Shown one piece after another: positions 51,590 through 58,507 of a DNA stretch of 64,000 bases. The DNA is taken from contig NZ_CP080387.1 in NCBI RefSeq assembly GCF_030036535.1, positions 1 to 64,000 on the forward strand, read 5' to 3'. The stretch's first letter is position 1. Each line of letters opens with the position of its first letter. The notes under the pieces are model-generated. The model was given only the letters and a program-made list of their open reading frames with translations. It did not search any database and was not told the origin of the DNA. This stretch comes from Agrobacterium cucumeris (GTDB lineage: Bacteria; Pseudomonadota; Alphaproteobacteria; Rhizobiales; Rhizobiaceae). Both the position numbers and the translations under genes were made by a program.

Positions 51590-51610
51590 CGGGTTTCCCC
51601 GCTTCAAATA

Positions 51611-51645
51611 AAAAGGGCCGCTGGTATCGCCAGCGGCCCTTTTTT
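51611..51645 (+). terminator. Bidirectional terminator between the chemoreceptor and nucleoside hydrolase genes
   Basis: Stem GGGCCGCTGG (51615-51624) / CCAGCGGCCC (51630-51639) with loop TATCG, extended by flanking A and T tracts. The two flanking genes are convergent, so it serves both. Confidence 0.92.
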
Positions 51646-51661
51646 CATTCCTGCGTTCCGG

Positions 51662-52606
51662 TCAGAGCCGTGCAAAACGTTCCGTCAGCAATTCGAAGAA
51701 ACCGTCCGCATCCACGTTGCGCATCACGCGGGCATTGGTGGGGCGTTCGGTCACGCGCCACCAGTCAACGACCGTCATGCCCATGGTCAGTTCGGACGTG
51801 GCCTCGATTTCGACGTTACACTCGCGACCCTGAAACAGCTCGGGTCTGATGAGATAGGCAATGACGGATGGATCGTGCAGCGGGCCGCCGTCCGAACCGT
51901 ATTTCTCGATGTCGAAGCGTTCGAAGAACTCCAGCATTTCCGCCATGGCGATAGCCGGGCGTGTGCCGATGTCGCGAATGCGGCTGACCCGCGCCTTGGT
52001 GGTCAGGAGCTTATGGGTGACGTCGAGCGGCATCATGACAACAGGAATGCCGGCACGGAAAACGATATCGGCAGCCTGCGGATCGACATAGATGTTGAAC
52101 TCGGCCGCCGGCGTGATGTTGCCGCCCTCGAAGAAGCCGCCGCCCATCATCACCAGTTCCTGGATGCGGTCGGCGATCTCAGGCGCTTTAAGCAGTGCCA
52201 GCGCCACATTGGTGAGCGCCCCGAGCGTGCAGAGCGTCACCGTGCCAGCGGGTTCCCGCATCAGCGTTTCGATGATGAAATCGACGGCATGCTGCTTTTG
52301 GGCCTCCATCGTCGGTTCATCGAGAACAGGGCCGTCGAGACCGGTGCTGCCGTGAACATGCTCGGCGGTGATGGGCTTGCGCACCAGCGGCTTCTCTGCG
52401 CCCTCATAGACGGGAATATCGGTGCGGCCGCACAATTCGCAGATGATGCGAATATTTCGGCTGGTCAGTTTCAGCGGGACGTTGCCGGCGACGGCGCACA
52501 GTCCGAGAATGTCGATTTCATCAGGGCTTGCGAAAGCGAGCATGATTGCCGCCGCGTCGTCCTGGCCCGGATCGGTGTCGATGATGATTTTTCTGCGTTC
52601 TGCCAT
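51662..52606 (-). CDS. Inosine-uridine type nucleoside hydrolase
   Basis: Hydrolyses the N-glycosidic bond of ribonucleosides in salvage. The ATG at 52606 (MAERRKIIIDTDPGQDDA) gives 314 residues; the longer frame adds unrelated sequence. The calcium site DTDPGQDDA is at 8-16 and further ligands appear in LCTLGALTNVALAL and AEFNIYVDPQAA; a histidine in GGPLHDPSVIAYL corresponds to the catalytic region. Base preference is undetermined. It is divergent from hsp20 and has no transporter beside it. Confidence 0.9.
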   Translation of the reverse strand: MAERRKIIIDTDPGQDDAAAIMLAFASPDEIDILGLCAVAGNVPLKLTSRNIRIICELCGRTDIPVYEGAEKPLVRKPITAEHVHGSTGLDGPVLDEPTMEAQKQHAVDFIIETLMREPAGTVTLCTLGALTNVALALLKAPEIADRIQELVMMGGGFFEGGNITPAAEFNIYVDPQAADIVFRAGIPVVMMPLDVTHKLLTTKARVSRIRDIGTRPAIAMAEMLEFFERFDIEKYGSDGGPLHDPSVIAYLIRPELFQGRECNVEIEATSELTMGMTVVDWWRVTERPTNARVMRNVDADGFFELLTERFARL

Positions 52607-52701
52607 GTCTTGCCCGCCGTTGAGGTGAGCGCTTTTTTCGAGCGACGGATGCTCACTTGTCAAGCTCATTCCTCGGCGTGCCCTTCGCGCCATTCTCCCG
52701 T

Positions 52702-52731
52702 CTTGCGCATCGCGGCCTGGCTTCCCATATT
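52702..52731 (+). promoter_or_regulatory. Candidate sigma-32 (heat-shock) promoter of hsp20
   Basis: CTTGCGC (52702-52708), a 15-base spacer and CCCATATT (52724-52731) match the sigma-32 pattern CTTGAAA-N13-17-CCCCATNT in both halves. Transcription from here would give a leader of roughly 75 bases to the ATG at 52813. Confidence 0.55.
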
Positions 52732-52784
52732 GTTTCAGCCGGTTCGATTGACCGGCAGGGTTGCCGGAAGCGGGACCGCGAAAC

Positions 52785-52812
52785 GTCGCTTGGTTGCAAG
52801 GACAGAAAAGAT
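52785..52812 (+). promoter_or_regulatory. ROSE-type RNA thermometer hairpin candidate
   Basis: GTC-G-CTTG (52785-52792) can pair with CAAG-GAC (52797-52803) around loop GTTG, leaving G52788 bulged. The pairing hides the Shine-Dalgarno AGGA (52799-52802), 10 bases before the ATG. The anti-SD strand contains UCGCU, which fits the U(U/C)GCU hallmark of ROSE elements, including the bulged G. The stem is short and was not folded by software. Confidence 0.5.
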
Positions 52813-53238
52813 ATGAGCCGCATGACGCCATTCACCCACCCGCTTCTGCTGGGCTTTGATGCCATGGAAAAAACGCTGGAGCGCATGGCGAAGGCCAATG
52901 ACGGCTATCCCCCCTATAACATCGAGCGGTTGCCCGGGGCCGAAGACGTGCCGGAGCGCCTGCGCATCACCATTGCTGTTGCCGGGTTTTCACAGGACGA
53001 CCTGGATGTGACGACAGCCGACAACCAGCTTGTCATTCGCGGTCGCCAGCAGGAACAGGAAAAGCGGGATTTCCTCTATAGGGGCATTGCGGCGCGCCAG
53101 TTCCAGCGGGTCTTCGTGCTTGCCGATGGCATGCAGGTCAGGGAAGCGCGCATGCGCAACGGCCTTCTTTCCATCGATTTGGTGCGGCCTGAAATTTCGA
53201 ACGTGGTAAAGAAAATTAATATTTCCGTCTCAGAGTAG
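52813..53238 (+). CDS. Small heat-shock protein (Hsp20/IbpA family)
   Basis: A 141-residue alpha-crystallin-domain chaperone that holds unfolded proteins. The ATG at 52813 gives the IbpA-like start FTHPLLLGFDAMEKTLER; the longer frame is not family-like. The domain shows YPPYNIERLPG, LRITIAVAGFSQDDLDVT, QLVIRGRQ and the C-terminal part of the fold, but the IxI-type tail is only weakly represented (INISVSE). It may be the chromosomal sHsp called hspC in A. tumefaciens (from memory). It is followed by a DUF1150 gene. Confidence 0.93.
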   Translation: MSRMTPFTHPLLLGFDAMEKTLERMAKANDGYPPYNIERLPGAEDVPERLRITIAVAGFSQDDLDVTTADNQLVIRGRQQEQEKRDFLYRGIAARQFQRVFVLADGMQVREARMRNGLLSIDLVRPEISNVVKKINISVSE

Positions 53239-53294
53239 AACGTGAACGCCGGAATCGGACATGAATCGCTCGGCGTGAAGAAGGAGGCTGAAAT

Positions 53295-53552
53295 ATGCTT
53301 TTAAAAGAAGCGCATGCGCGTCTCACCCGATCCCAGCTGGCCCATATCGGCGAAGGAGAAGTGGGATATATCCGCAAAATCCGTGCGGAAGACGTAAGCC
53401 GCTGTTTCCCGGAAGCACCTGATCTCGATCCGCAACTGGATCTCTGGGCGCTGTTTGGTGCGGATGGCACGCCGATCCTCCTGACCGACAACCGTTCAAG
53501 TACCTTTTTCAAGGCTGCCGAAGACGATCTCAAGACCGTCAGCCTGCACTAG
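53295..53552 (+). CDS. DUF1150 family protein
   Basis: A small acidic-to-neutral protein of 85 residues with no signal peptide or membrane segment. The pattern HARLTRSQLAHIGEGEVGYIRKI and LWALFGADGTPILLTDNR matches alphaproteobacterial DUF1150 proteins, which often follow an hsp20 gene. A strong ribosome binding site, AAGGAGG, precedes the ATG. Function is unknown; co-expression with Hsp20 suggests a heat-stress accessory role. Confidence 0.82.
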   Translation: MLLKEAHARLTRSQLAHIGEGEVGYIRKIRAEDVSRCFPEAPDLDPQLDLWALFGADGTPILLTDNRSSTFFKAAEDDLKTVSLH

Positions 53553-53660
53553 AGCATTTCCCGTAAAAGTGCGTAGCGGTTTTACGTCTGAAAAACGCGT
53601 GCAAACAAACAGATGGAGAATTTACGGGAAAAGTGAATCCCTGTTTTCCGTCTGGAGATG
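53551..53660. repeat. RIME-like intergenic repeat, two degenerate units
   Basis: Two related 19-base segments, 53565-53583 and 53629-53647, share the pattern AAAAGTG-N5-C-N-GTTTT. The first sits in a 7-bp inverted repeat, CGTAAAA (53562-53568) / TTTTACG (53580-53586), and the second in a similar interrupted palindrome. The opening AGAGCATTTCCC resembles the edge of rhizobial intergenic mosaic elements as I recall them. It starts at the last bases of the DUF1150 gene. Confidence 0.65.
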
Positions 53661-53665
53661 CAAAG

Positions 53666-53695
53666 AAAAAGCCCGCTTTTGAGCGGGCTTTTTCC
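53666..53695 (+). terminator. Bidirectional terminator between DUF1150 and the EF-hand gene
   Basis: AAAAAGCCCGCT (53666-53677) / AGCGGGCTTTTT (53682-53693) with loop TTTG is a perfect stem with A and T tracts. The genes on either side are convergent. Confidence 0.93.
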
Positions 53696-53704
53696 TTGAT
53701 GGAT

Positions 53705-54307
53705 TTAAAGGAACGGGCGGTCCGGCATATCGTCGATCGAGATGACGCCGTCCTTGTTCTTGTCCAGCCGCTCGAACATTTTCTCGCCGGCTGCGGTGAA
53801 TTCGGCCTTGCTGACCTGCCCGTTCTCGTCGGTATCGGCCCAGCGGAGCATGCCGAGGCCCGCACCCTTGCCGCCATGCTTGCCCCAGCCCTGATGACCG
53901 GAACGGCCGCCATGCTCGCGTTCGGCATGTCTTTCGGCGCGCTTGCCCTCCGGGCCCTTGCCGTCTTCGGCTTTGGCGTCCTCACGCTCGGGGCGCGGAT
54001 TGGCGGCGCGGAAAGCTTCCATTTTCGCCTGGCGATATTCGCGCATTTCCTTCGGCGTGATCGAACCGTCCTTATCCTTGTCGATCTCGGTGAAAAGCGC
54101 GTCCTGTCGTGCGGCGAATTCTTCCTTCGAAATCTTGCCGTCCTTGTTGGTATCGGCAACCTTCAGGAGGTGAATGAAGGCAGCTTCCTGGCGGATCGGC
54201 ATGCGATCCTTATGGCCTTTGCCGGGTGCGGCGAAACTTGCCGTTGCGGCCGTGCTGAGCACAAGGGCTGCGCCAAGAGCAGAGAGGGCGATTTTTCGTG
54301 TGGTCAT
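53705..54307 (-). CDS. Secreted EF-hand calcium-binding protein
   Basis: The protein has 200 residues from the ATG at 54307 (AAAGG eight bases upstream; an ATG two codons earlier has the site too close). A signal peptide with core LSALGAALVLSTAATASFA predicts periplasmic export. Four EF-hand loops are visible: DTNKDGKISKEE, DKDKDGSITPKE, DTDENGQVSKAE and DKNKDGVISIDD, each with acidic residues at positions 1, 3, 5 and 12 or close substitutes. The two pairs are separated by a charged, Glu/Lys/His/Gly-rich linker. Role unknown; calcium buffering or sensing in the envelope is plausible. Confidence 0.88.
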   Translation of the reverse strand: MTTRKIALSALGAALVLSTAATASFAAPGKGHKDRMPIRQEAAFIHLLKVADTNKDGKISKEEFAARQDALFTEIDKDKDGSITPKEMREYRQAKMEAFRAANPRPEREDAKAEDGKGPEGKRAERHAEREHGGRSGHQGWGKHGGKGAGLGMLRWADTDENGQVSKAEFTAAGEKMFERLDKNKDGVISIDDMPDRPFL

Positions 54308-54376
54308 CGTCATTACCTTTCTTTGGTGTCCCTGAAGAAAAGATAGTGACCTCTATCGAGCCTCACCACTTAAACA

Positions 54377-54403
54377 TCGGTAAGGTGGATGAAGCTTCGG
54401 TAA
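54377..54403 (-). promoter_or_regulatory. Spaced direct repeats upstream of the EF-hand gene
   Basis: TCGGTAA occurs at 54377-54383 and 54397-54403 (TTACCGA on the coding strand), start-to-start 20 bases, about two helical turns. A possible -10 lies nearer the gene (CACTATCT on the coding strand, about 54341-54348). The spacing is like that of tandem response-regulator dimers. Confidence 0.4.
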
Positions 54404-54430
54404 TGTTGCGGCGTAACTCGGCTATGGCGC

Positions 54431-55144
54431 TCAGCCGGCAATGGTTTTCGTCAGGAAGCCGGTCAGATTGTCGGTGATGTAGTCGATATGCGCATCGGTC
54501 TCGACGGGAATTTCCCAGCGCTCCATGATGACACCCTCGAGATTGGAGGGAACGAGCAGCACGGTTTTCATGCCAAGCGCCTTGGGGGCCGCAAGATTGC
54601 GCGGCAGGTCTTCGAACATGGCTGCTTTTTTCGTGTCGAGTTTCGCAAGCGCTGCGAATTTCTCATAGGTTGCGCTGGCCGGCTTCGGCAGGTAACCGGC
54701 AGCGACGATATCGAAGATATCCTCGAACTGATCGAGAATGCCAAGCGCGCCGGCGGCCGCCTGCGCATGCTTGACGCTGCCATTGGTCAGAATGAACTTG
54801 CGGCCCGGCAGCGCCTTGATCGCTTCGCCGAGTTCCGGATGGGGTTTCAGCGCCGAATAATCGATGGCATGGGCGCGCTCCAGAAACTCGTCCGGGCTGA
54901 TGCCGTAATTGATCATCAGTCCCTGAAGCGTTGTGCCATGGTCATGGTAATAACGCTTCTGCAGCACACGAGCCTCTTCCGGGTCGAGCTTTAAAAGCTC
55001 CGCAACATAGGCCGTCATGTTGCGGTCGATCTGGGAAAACAGATTGACGTGATGCGGATAGAGTGTGTTGTCGAGATCGAAGACCCATTCGCTCACATGG
55101 GCGAAATCGGCGGCATCGGGCAGGTTTTTCGGCTTTGTGTCCAT
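54431..55144 (-). CDS. HAD-superfamily pyrimidine 5'-nucleotidase (SDT1-like)
   Basis: HAD phosphatase of 237 residues starting at 55144 (MDTKPKNLPDAADF); the upstream frame is not conserved. Motif I WVFDLDNTLYP has the nucleophile Asp, motif II is ILTNGS, motif III is near YLPKPASATYE, and motif IV is FEDLPRNL. The helical cap after motif I contains HDHGTTLQGLM, a signature of the SDT1/PynA-type pyrimidine nucleotidases. Probably dephosphorylates UMP or CMP analogues. Divergent from the EamA gene. Confidence 0.87.
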   Translation of the reverse strand: MDTKPKNLPDAADFAHVSEWVFDLDNTLYPHHVNLFSQIDRNMTAYVAELLKLDPEEARVLQKRYYHDHGTTLQGLMINYGISPDEFLERAHAIDYSALKPHPELGEAIKALPGRKFILTNGSVKHAQAAAGALGILDQFEDIFDIVAAGYLPKPASATYEKFAALAKLDTKKAAMFEDLPRNLAAPKALGMKTVLLVPSNLEGVIMERWEIPVETDAHIDYITDNLTGFLTKTIAG

Positions 55145-55249
55145 GGCCTGCTTTATGCCCGTTTCGAATGCCGAAGAAAATCGAAAAGACGACGATTGGC
55201 AAGAAAATCGGGCTTGGCTGGGGCCTGCAGCGCATGATACCGCCAAACC

Positions 55250-56167
55250 ATGGAACTCTGGATAGGCATAACCTTTGCAAGCGCGTTCTTGCAGAACCTG
55301 CGCTCGACCCTGCAAAAGCACCTTAAGGGCATGATGGGCACCACGGGCGCAACCTTCGTGCGCTTCGTGTTCGGCATGCCCTTTGCTCTTGCCTATCTCG
55401 CCTTTTTGCATTTCGGGGTCGGCCGGCCGCTGCCGGTGCCGAATATGTCTTTTGCCGTATGGGCGACGGTCGGGGCCATGGCGCAGATCGCCGCCACCTT
55501 CCTTCTGGTCCACCTGTTTTCCTTCCGCAACTTCGCGGTCGGCACGGCCTACTCCCGCACCGAACCCGCGCAGGCGGCGCTGTTTGCGCTCATTTTCATC
55601 GGTGAAAGCGTCAATGGCGGCACATTGGCGGCCATTGCGGTTTCGGTCGCCGGCGTCATGCTGATTTCGGTGGCGCGCACGGAAGTCACACCTGCCTCTA
55701 TTCTCACCTCCATCTTCAGCCGGACAGCCGGTATAGGTCTCGCCTCTGGTGCGTTCTTCGGCCTGTCCTCGGTTGCCTATCGGTCGGCATCGCTGGCGCT
55801 CGCGCCCAGCCTGCCAACGCCCGATGCGGTGGTGCAGGCGGGCTACACCCTCGTCATCGTCATCGTGATGCAGACAGTATCGATGTTCCTGTGGATCGTC
55901 TGGCGGCAGAGGGATGAGTTGCGGCGCATCGCAAAGGCGTGGAAACCGTCACTTGCGGTCGGTTTCGTCGGTGCTACGGCCTCATTTGGCTGGTTTACGG
56001 CGATGACCTTGCAGCAGGCCGCCGTGGTCAAGGCGCTGGCACAGGTGGAGATGCTGTTTGCCTTCGCCTCGACCGTGCTGTTCTTCAAGGAGAAGATCAA
56101 CAGGCTCGAACTTTCCGGCTGCCTGTTAATTGTCGTCGGGGTCTTGTCGCTTCTGGTGTTCGGCTGA
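55250..56167 (+). CDS. EamA/DMT-family transporter
   Basis: Drug/metabolite-type permease of 305 residues with about ten transmembrane helices in two EamA repeats. The first repeat ends near AGVMLISVARTE and the second ends LSGCLLIVVGVLSLLVFG. No clear ribosome binding site precedes the ATG at 55250. Substrate unknown. It is convergent with argB, with a hairpin between them. Confidence 0.85.
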   Translation: MELWIGITFASAFLQNLRSTLQKHLKGMMGTTGATFVRFVFGMPFALAYLAFLHFGVGRPLPVPNMSFAVWATVGAMAQIAATFLLVHLFSFRNFAVGTAYSRTEPAQAALFALIFIGESVNGGTLAAIAVSVAGVMLISVARTEVTPASILTSIFSRTAGIGLASGAFFGLSSVAYRSASLALAPSLPTPDAVVQAGYTLVIVIVMQTVSMFLWIVWRQRDELRRIAKAWKPSLAVGFVGATASFGWFTAMTLQQAAVVKALAQVEMLFAFASTVLFFKEKINRLELSGCLLIVVGVLSLLVFG

Positions 56168-56176
56168 AACGTCGTC

Positions 56177-56205
56177 TGTGGCGGACAGGCTGGCCGTCCG
56201 CCACA
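56177..56205 (+). terminator. Hairpin between the EamA gene and argB
   Basis: TGTGGCGGAC (56177-56186) / GTCCGCCACA (56196-56205) is a perfect 10-bp stem with a 9-base loop. ATTAAAT follows on the plus strand and there is no T-run. The genes are convergent, so a terminator role is likely. Confidence 0.65.
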
Positions 56206-56215
56206 TTAAATCGCA

Positions 56216-57100
56216 TCAGGGCACGATCAGCGTACCGGCGCCTTCCGTGAAGATTTCCAGAAGCACGGAATGCGGGGTCTTGCCGTTGAGGATCACCACG
56301 CCCTGCACGCCAGCCTTTATGGCCTCGATGCAGGTCTCGACCTTCGGGATCATGCCGCCGGAAATCGTGCCATCCTTGATGAGCGCGCGTGCCTGGGAAA
56401 CCGTCAGTTCCTTGATGAGTTCCTTGTTGCGATCAAGAACGCCCGGAACGTCGGTCAGGAACAGCAGGCGTGTGGCGTTCAGCGCGCCGGCAATGGCGCC
56501 GGCAAAGGTGTCGGCGTTGATGTTGTAGGTGGCGCCATCGCGGCCGGGAGCGACGGGGGCGATGACCGGGATCATCTCGGACTTGGCGAGCAGGTCGAGC
56601 AATGTGCGGTCGACTTCCACGACTTCACCGACGAAACCGAGATCGAGAACACGTTCGATATTGCTGTCGGGATCGATGACGGTTTTTTTCGCCTTTTCGG
56701 CGAAGACCATGTTGCCGTCCTTGCCGCAAAGACCGATCGCCCATTCGCCCGTCTGGTTGATGAGTGCGACGATTTCCTTGTTGATCGAACCGGCCAGAAC
56801 CATTTCGACGATCTCGACCGTCTTGGCGTCGGTGACACGAAGGCCGCCCTCGAATTTCGATTCGATGCCCATTTTCGTCAGCATCGCGCCGATCTGCGGG
56901 CCGCCGCCATGGACGACGATGGGGTTGATGCCGGACTGCTTCAACAGGGCGATATCTTCCGCGAAAGCCTTGCCGAGTGTCGAATCCCCCATGGCGTGAC
57001 CACCATATTTTACGACGATGGTCTTGTTCTCATATTTCTGCATGAAGGGCAGAGCCTGTGCAAGCAGCCGCGCCTGAGTTTCGCTTTCGGAAGAAGTCAT
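56216..57100 (-). CDS. argB: Acetylglutamate kinase
   Basis: ArgB phosphorylates N-acetylglutamate, the second step of arginine and ornithine synthesis. The 294-residue enzyme has the N-terminal [11 protein letters not shown] phosphate-binding motif, [12 protein letters not shown] for substrate and the C-terminal [15 protein letters not shown]. The extended N-terminal helix is typical of arginine-inhibited ArgB. It produces the ornithine precursor used by OlsB. It stands alone; the EngB-group genes lie upstream beyond a gene on the other strand. Confidence 0.96.
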   Translation of the reverse strand: MTSSESETQARLLAQALPFMQKYENKTIVVKYGGHAMGDSTLGKAFAEDIALLKQSGINPIVVHGGGPQIGAMLTKMGIESKFEGGLRVTDAKTVEIVEMVLAGSINKEIVALINQTGEWAIGLCGKDGNMVFAEKAKKTVIDPDSNIERVLDLGFVGEVVEVDRTLLDLLAKSEMIPVIAPVAPGRDGATYNINADTFAGAIAGALNATRLLFLTDVPGVLDRNKELIKELTVSQARALIKDGTISGGMIPKVETCIEAIKAGVQGVVILNGKTPHSVLLEIFTEGAGTLIVP

Positions 57101-57457
57101 GGAAAAACCTCGGTCTGTGGTTGCGGCCCAAAAAAGCCTTTCATCGCTCTACAGCATCGGTGCAGAAATCGGAATCGATTTTTGCAGTGCAGGATGCATG
57201 GATCGGCCATGCCGGCACGTTTGCAGGGACAGGCGGATGTCTGCCTTTGACGAATGAAATAACCTCCGGGCCTTATTGTGTCGATACCTGGTAAAATTCC
57301 GCTTTTGGGCGGCGCAAAGCGCGTAATAAGATTGACATAAAGCACCAATCGGACCAGCCTTGTTTGCGGCAGGGGAGGGGTTATTCAGCAGGGCGACAGG
57401 GATGTGTCGCGCATCGCGAAACGATGCTGCCTGGACGACCGAGGAGTTTGAAGACCT
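57101..57457. other. Intergenic region between argB and the anti-sigma-like gene
   Basis: 357 bases without a gene. It holds a RIME-like palindrome (57150-57198) and a TTGACA at about 57334 without a convincing -10 for the downstream gene. I see no ECF-type promoter (GGAAC with a downstream CGTT), tRNA or other RNA gene. Confidence 0.6.
57150..57198. repeat. RIME-like nested inverted repeat
   Basis: Outer arms GCATC (57154-57158) / GATGC (57193-57197), then TGCA (57161-57164) / TGCA (57183-57186), then AAATCG (57166-57171) / CGATTT (57176-57181) around GAAT. This nested arrangement resembles rhizobial intergenic mosaic elements with AAATCGGAATCGATTT centres that I recall from these genomes. 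Confidence 0.6.
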
Positions 57458-57835
57458 ATGACGGCACCGGATCGAGACAAGCAAAGCGGTTTGCGGGACG
57501 AAGTGCTCGCTGGCGAATATGTGCTGGGTGCCCTGCCGCCGGAAAGCATGGCGGAGCTTGCCAAACGCGTCAAACGCGACCGCCAGTTCGCCGCCATGGT
57601 CAGGCGCTGGCGGGATAATCTGGCTGAAACCGAATATCGGGAAAAGGCAACCGTCGCTGCATTGCTTGAAAGGGATCCAACCCGGTCAGGCCTGCCTTTC
57701 AAAAGTCAGCCTCTGCGCAATGGCAGCATGTTCGCCGCCATGCTTCTGGAGGTCTGGCATTCGGTGCGTTTCTGGCGGCTTCTGGCATTGACGGCGATGC
57801 TGTGGACCGCCGTTCTGCTTTTTACCATCGCCTGA
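57458..57835 (+). CDS. Anti-sigma-factor-like membrane protein without adjacent sigma gene
   Basis: The protein has 125 residues. The N-terminal half, DEVLAGEYVLGALPPESMAELAKRVKRD, resembles the helical sigma-binding domain of RskA/ChrR-type anti-sigma factors, and RDRQFAAMVRRWRDNLAE continues it. No Cys or His zinc motif is present. A single transmembrane segment (about 104-124) ends the protein, leaving no periplasmic sensor domain. No ECF sigma gene is adjacent; both neighbours are on the other strand. The assignment is from pattern only. Confidence 0.6.
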   Translation: MTAPDRDKQSGLRDEVLAGEYVLGALPPESMAELAKRVKRDRQFAAMVRRWRDNLAETEYREKATVAALLERDPTRSGLPFKSQPLRNGSMFAAMLLEVWHSVRFWRLLALTAMLWTAVLLFTIA

Positions 57836-57853
57836 GGACAAGGGCCGCGCCTC

Positions 57854-58507
57854 TTAAAGCGAGACGGTTCTGACGATCTCGGCGCGCAGGCTGTCCAGCC
57901 CGAAGGATTTTTCCGACGACGTGGCGAGAACCTCCGGATAGGCCGCAGGACGCTTGCGGATTTTCTCCAGCGTTTCACCGATCAACCGGGGAACACCGAC
58001 GTCCTTGATCTTGTCCGTCTTCGTCAGCACGACCTGATAGGAAACAGCCGCCTTGTCGAGCAGGCTCAGAACCTCTTCATCGTTCTTCTTAATGCCATGG
58101 CGGGAATCGATCAGCACGTAAACGCGCTTCAGCGTCGCGCGGCCACGCAGATAATCGAAGACGAGCTTTGTCCAGGCGTCGACATGGTCCTTTGGTGCCT
58201 GCGCATAACCGTAACCGGGCATGTCGACCAGCGCCATCGGCGGCAGGTCACCCGGCTCGCCGGAATAACCTTCCGGAACGAAATAGTTCAGTTCCTGCGT
58301 GCGGCCGGGCGTGTTGGAGGTGCGGGCAAGTCCCTTGTGGCCCACCAATGCATTGATGAGCGAGGACTTGCCGACATTCGAACGTCCGGCAAAAGCAATC
58401 TCCGGCGGGCCTTCGGGCGGCAGGAATTTCATCGCGGGAACGCCGCGAATGAATATCCAGGGTCGCCCGAAAAGGGGCTTTTCGGTTGCCGAGCCGGTTT
58501 CACTCAT
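57854..58507 (-). CDS. engB: Ribosome-biogenesis GTPase EngB (YsxC/YihA)
   Basis: Essential GTPase for 50S assembly. The 217-residue protein carries G1 [10 protein letters not shown] at 41-50, a threonine-containing switch I stretch ([16 protein letters not shown]), G3 DMPGYGYA and G4 TKTD. Its ATG overlaps the yidC stop by four bases. It is the last gene of rpmH-rnpA-yidC-engB. Confidence 0.96.
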   Translation of the reverse strand: MSETGSATEKPLFGRPWIFIRGVPAMKFLPPEGPPEIAFAGRSNVGKSSLINALVGHKGLARTSNTPGRTQELNYFVPEGYSGEPGDLPPMALVDMPGYGYAQAPKDHVDAWTKLVFDYLRGRATLKRVYVLIDSRHGIKKNDEEVLSLLDKAAVSYQVVLTKTDKIKDVGVPRLIGETLEKIRKRPAAYPEVLATSSEKSFGLDSLRAEIVRTVSL

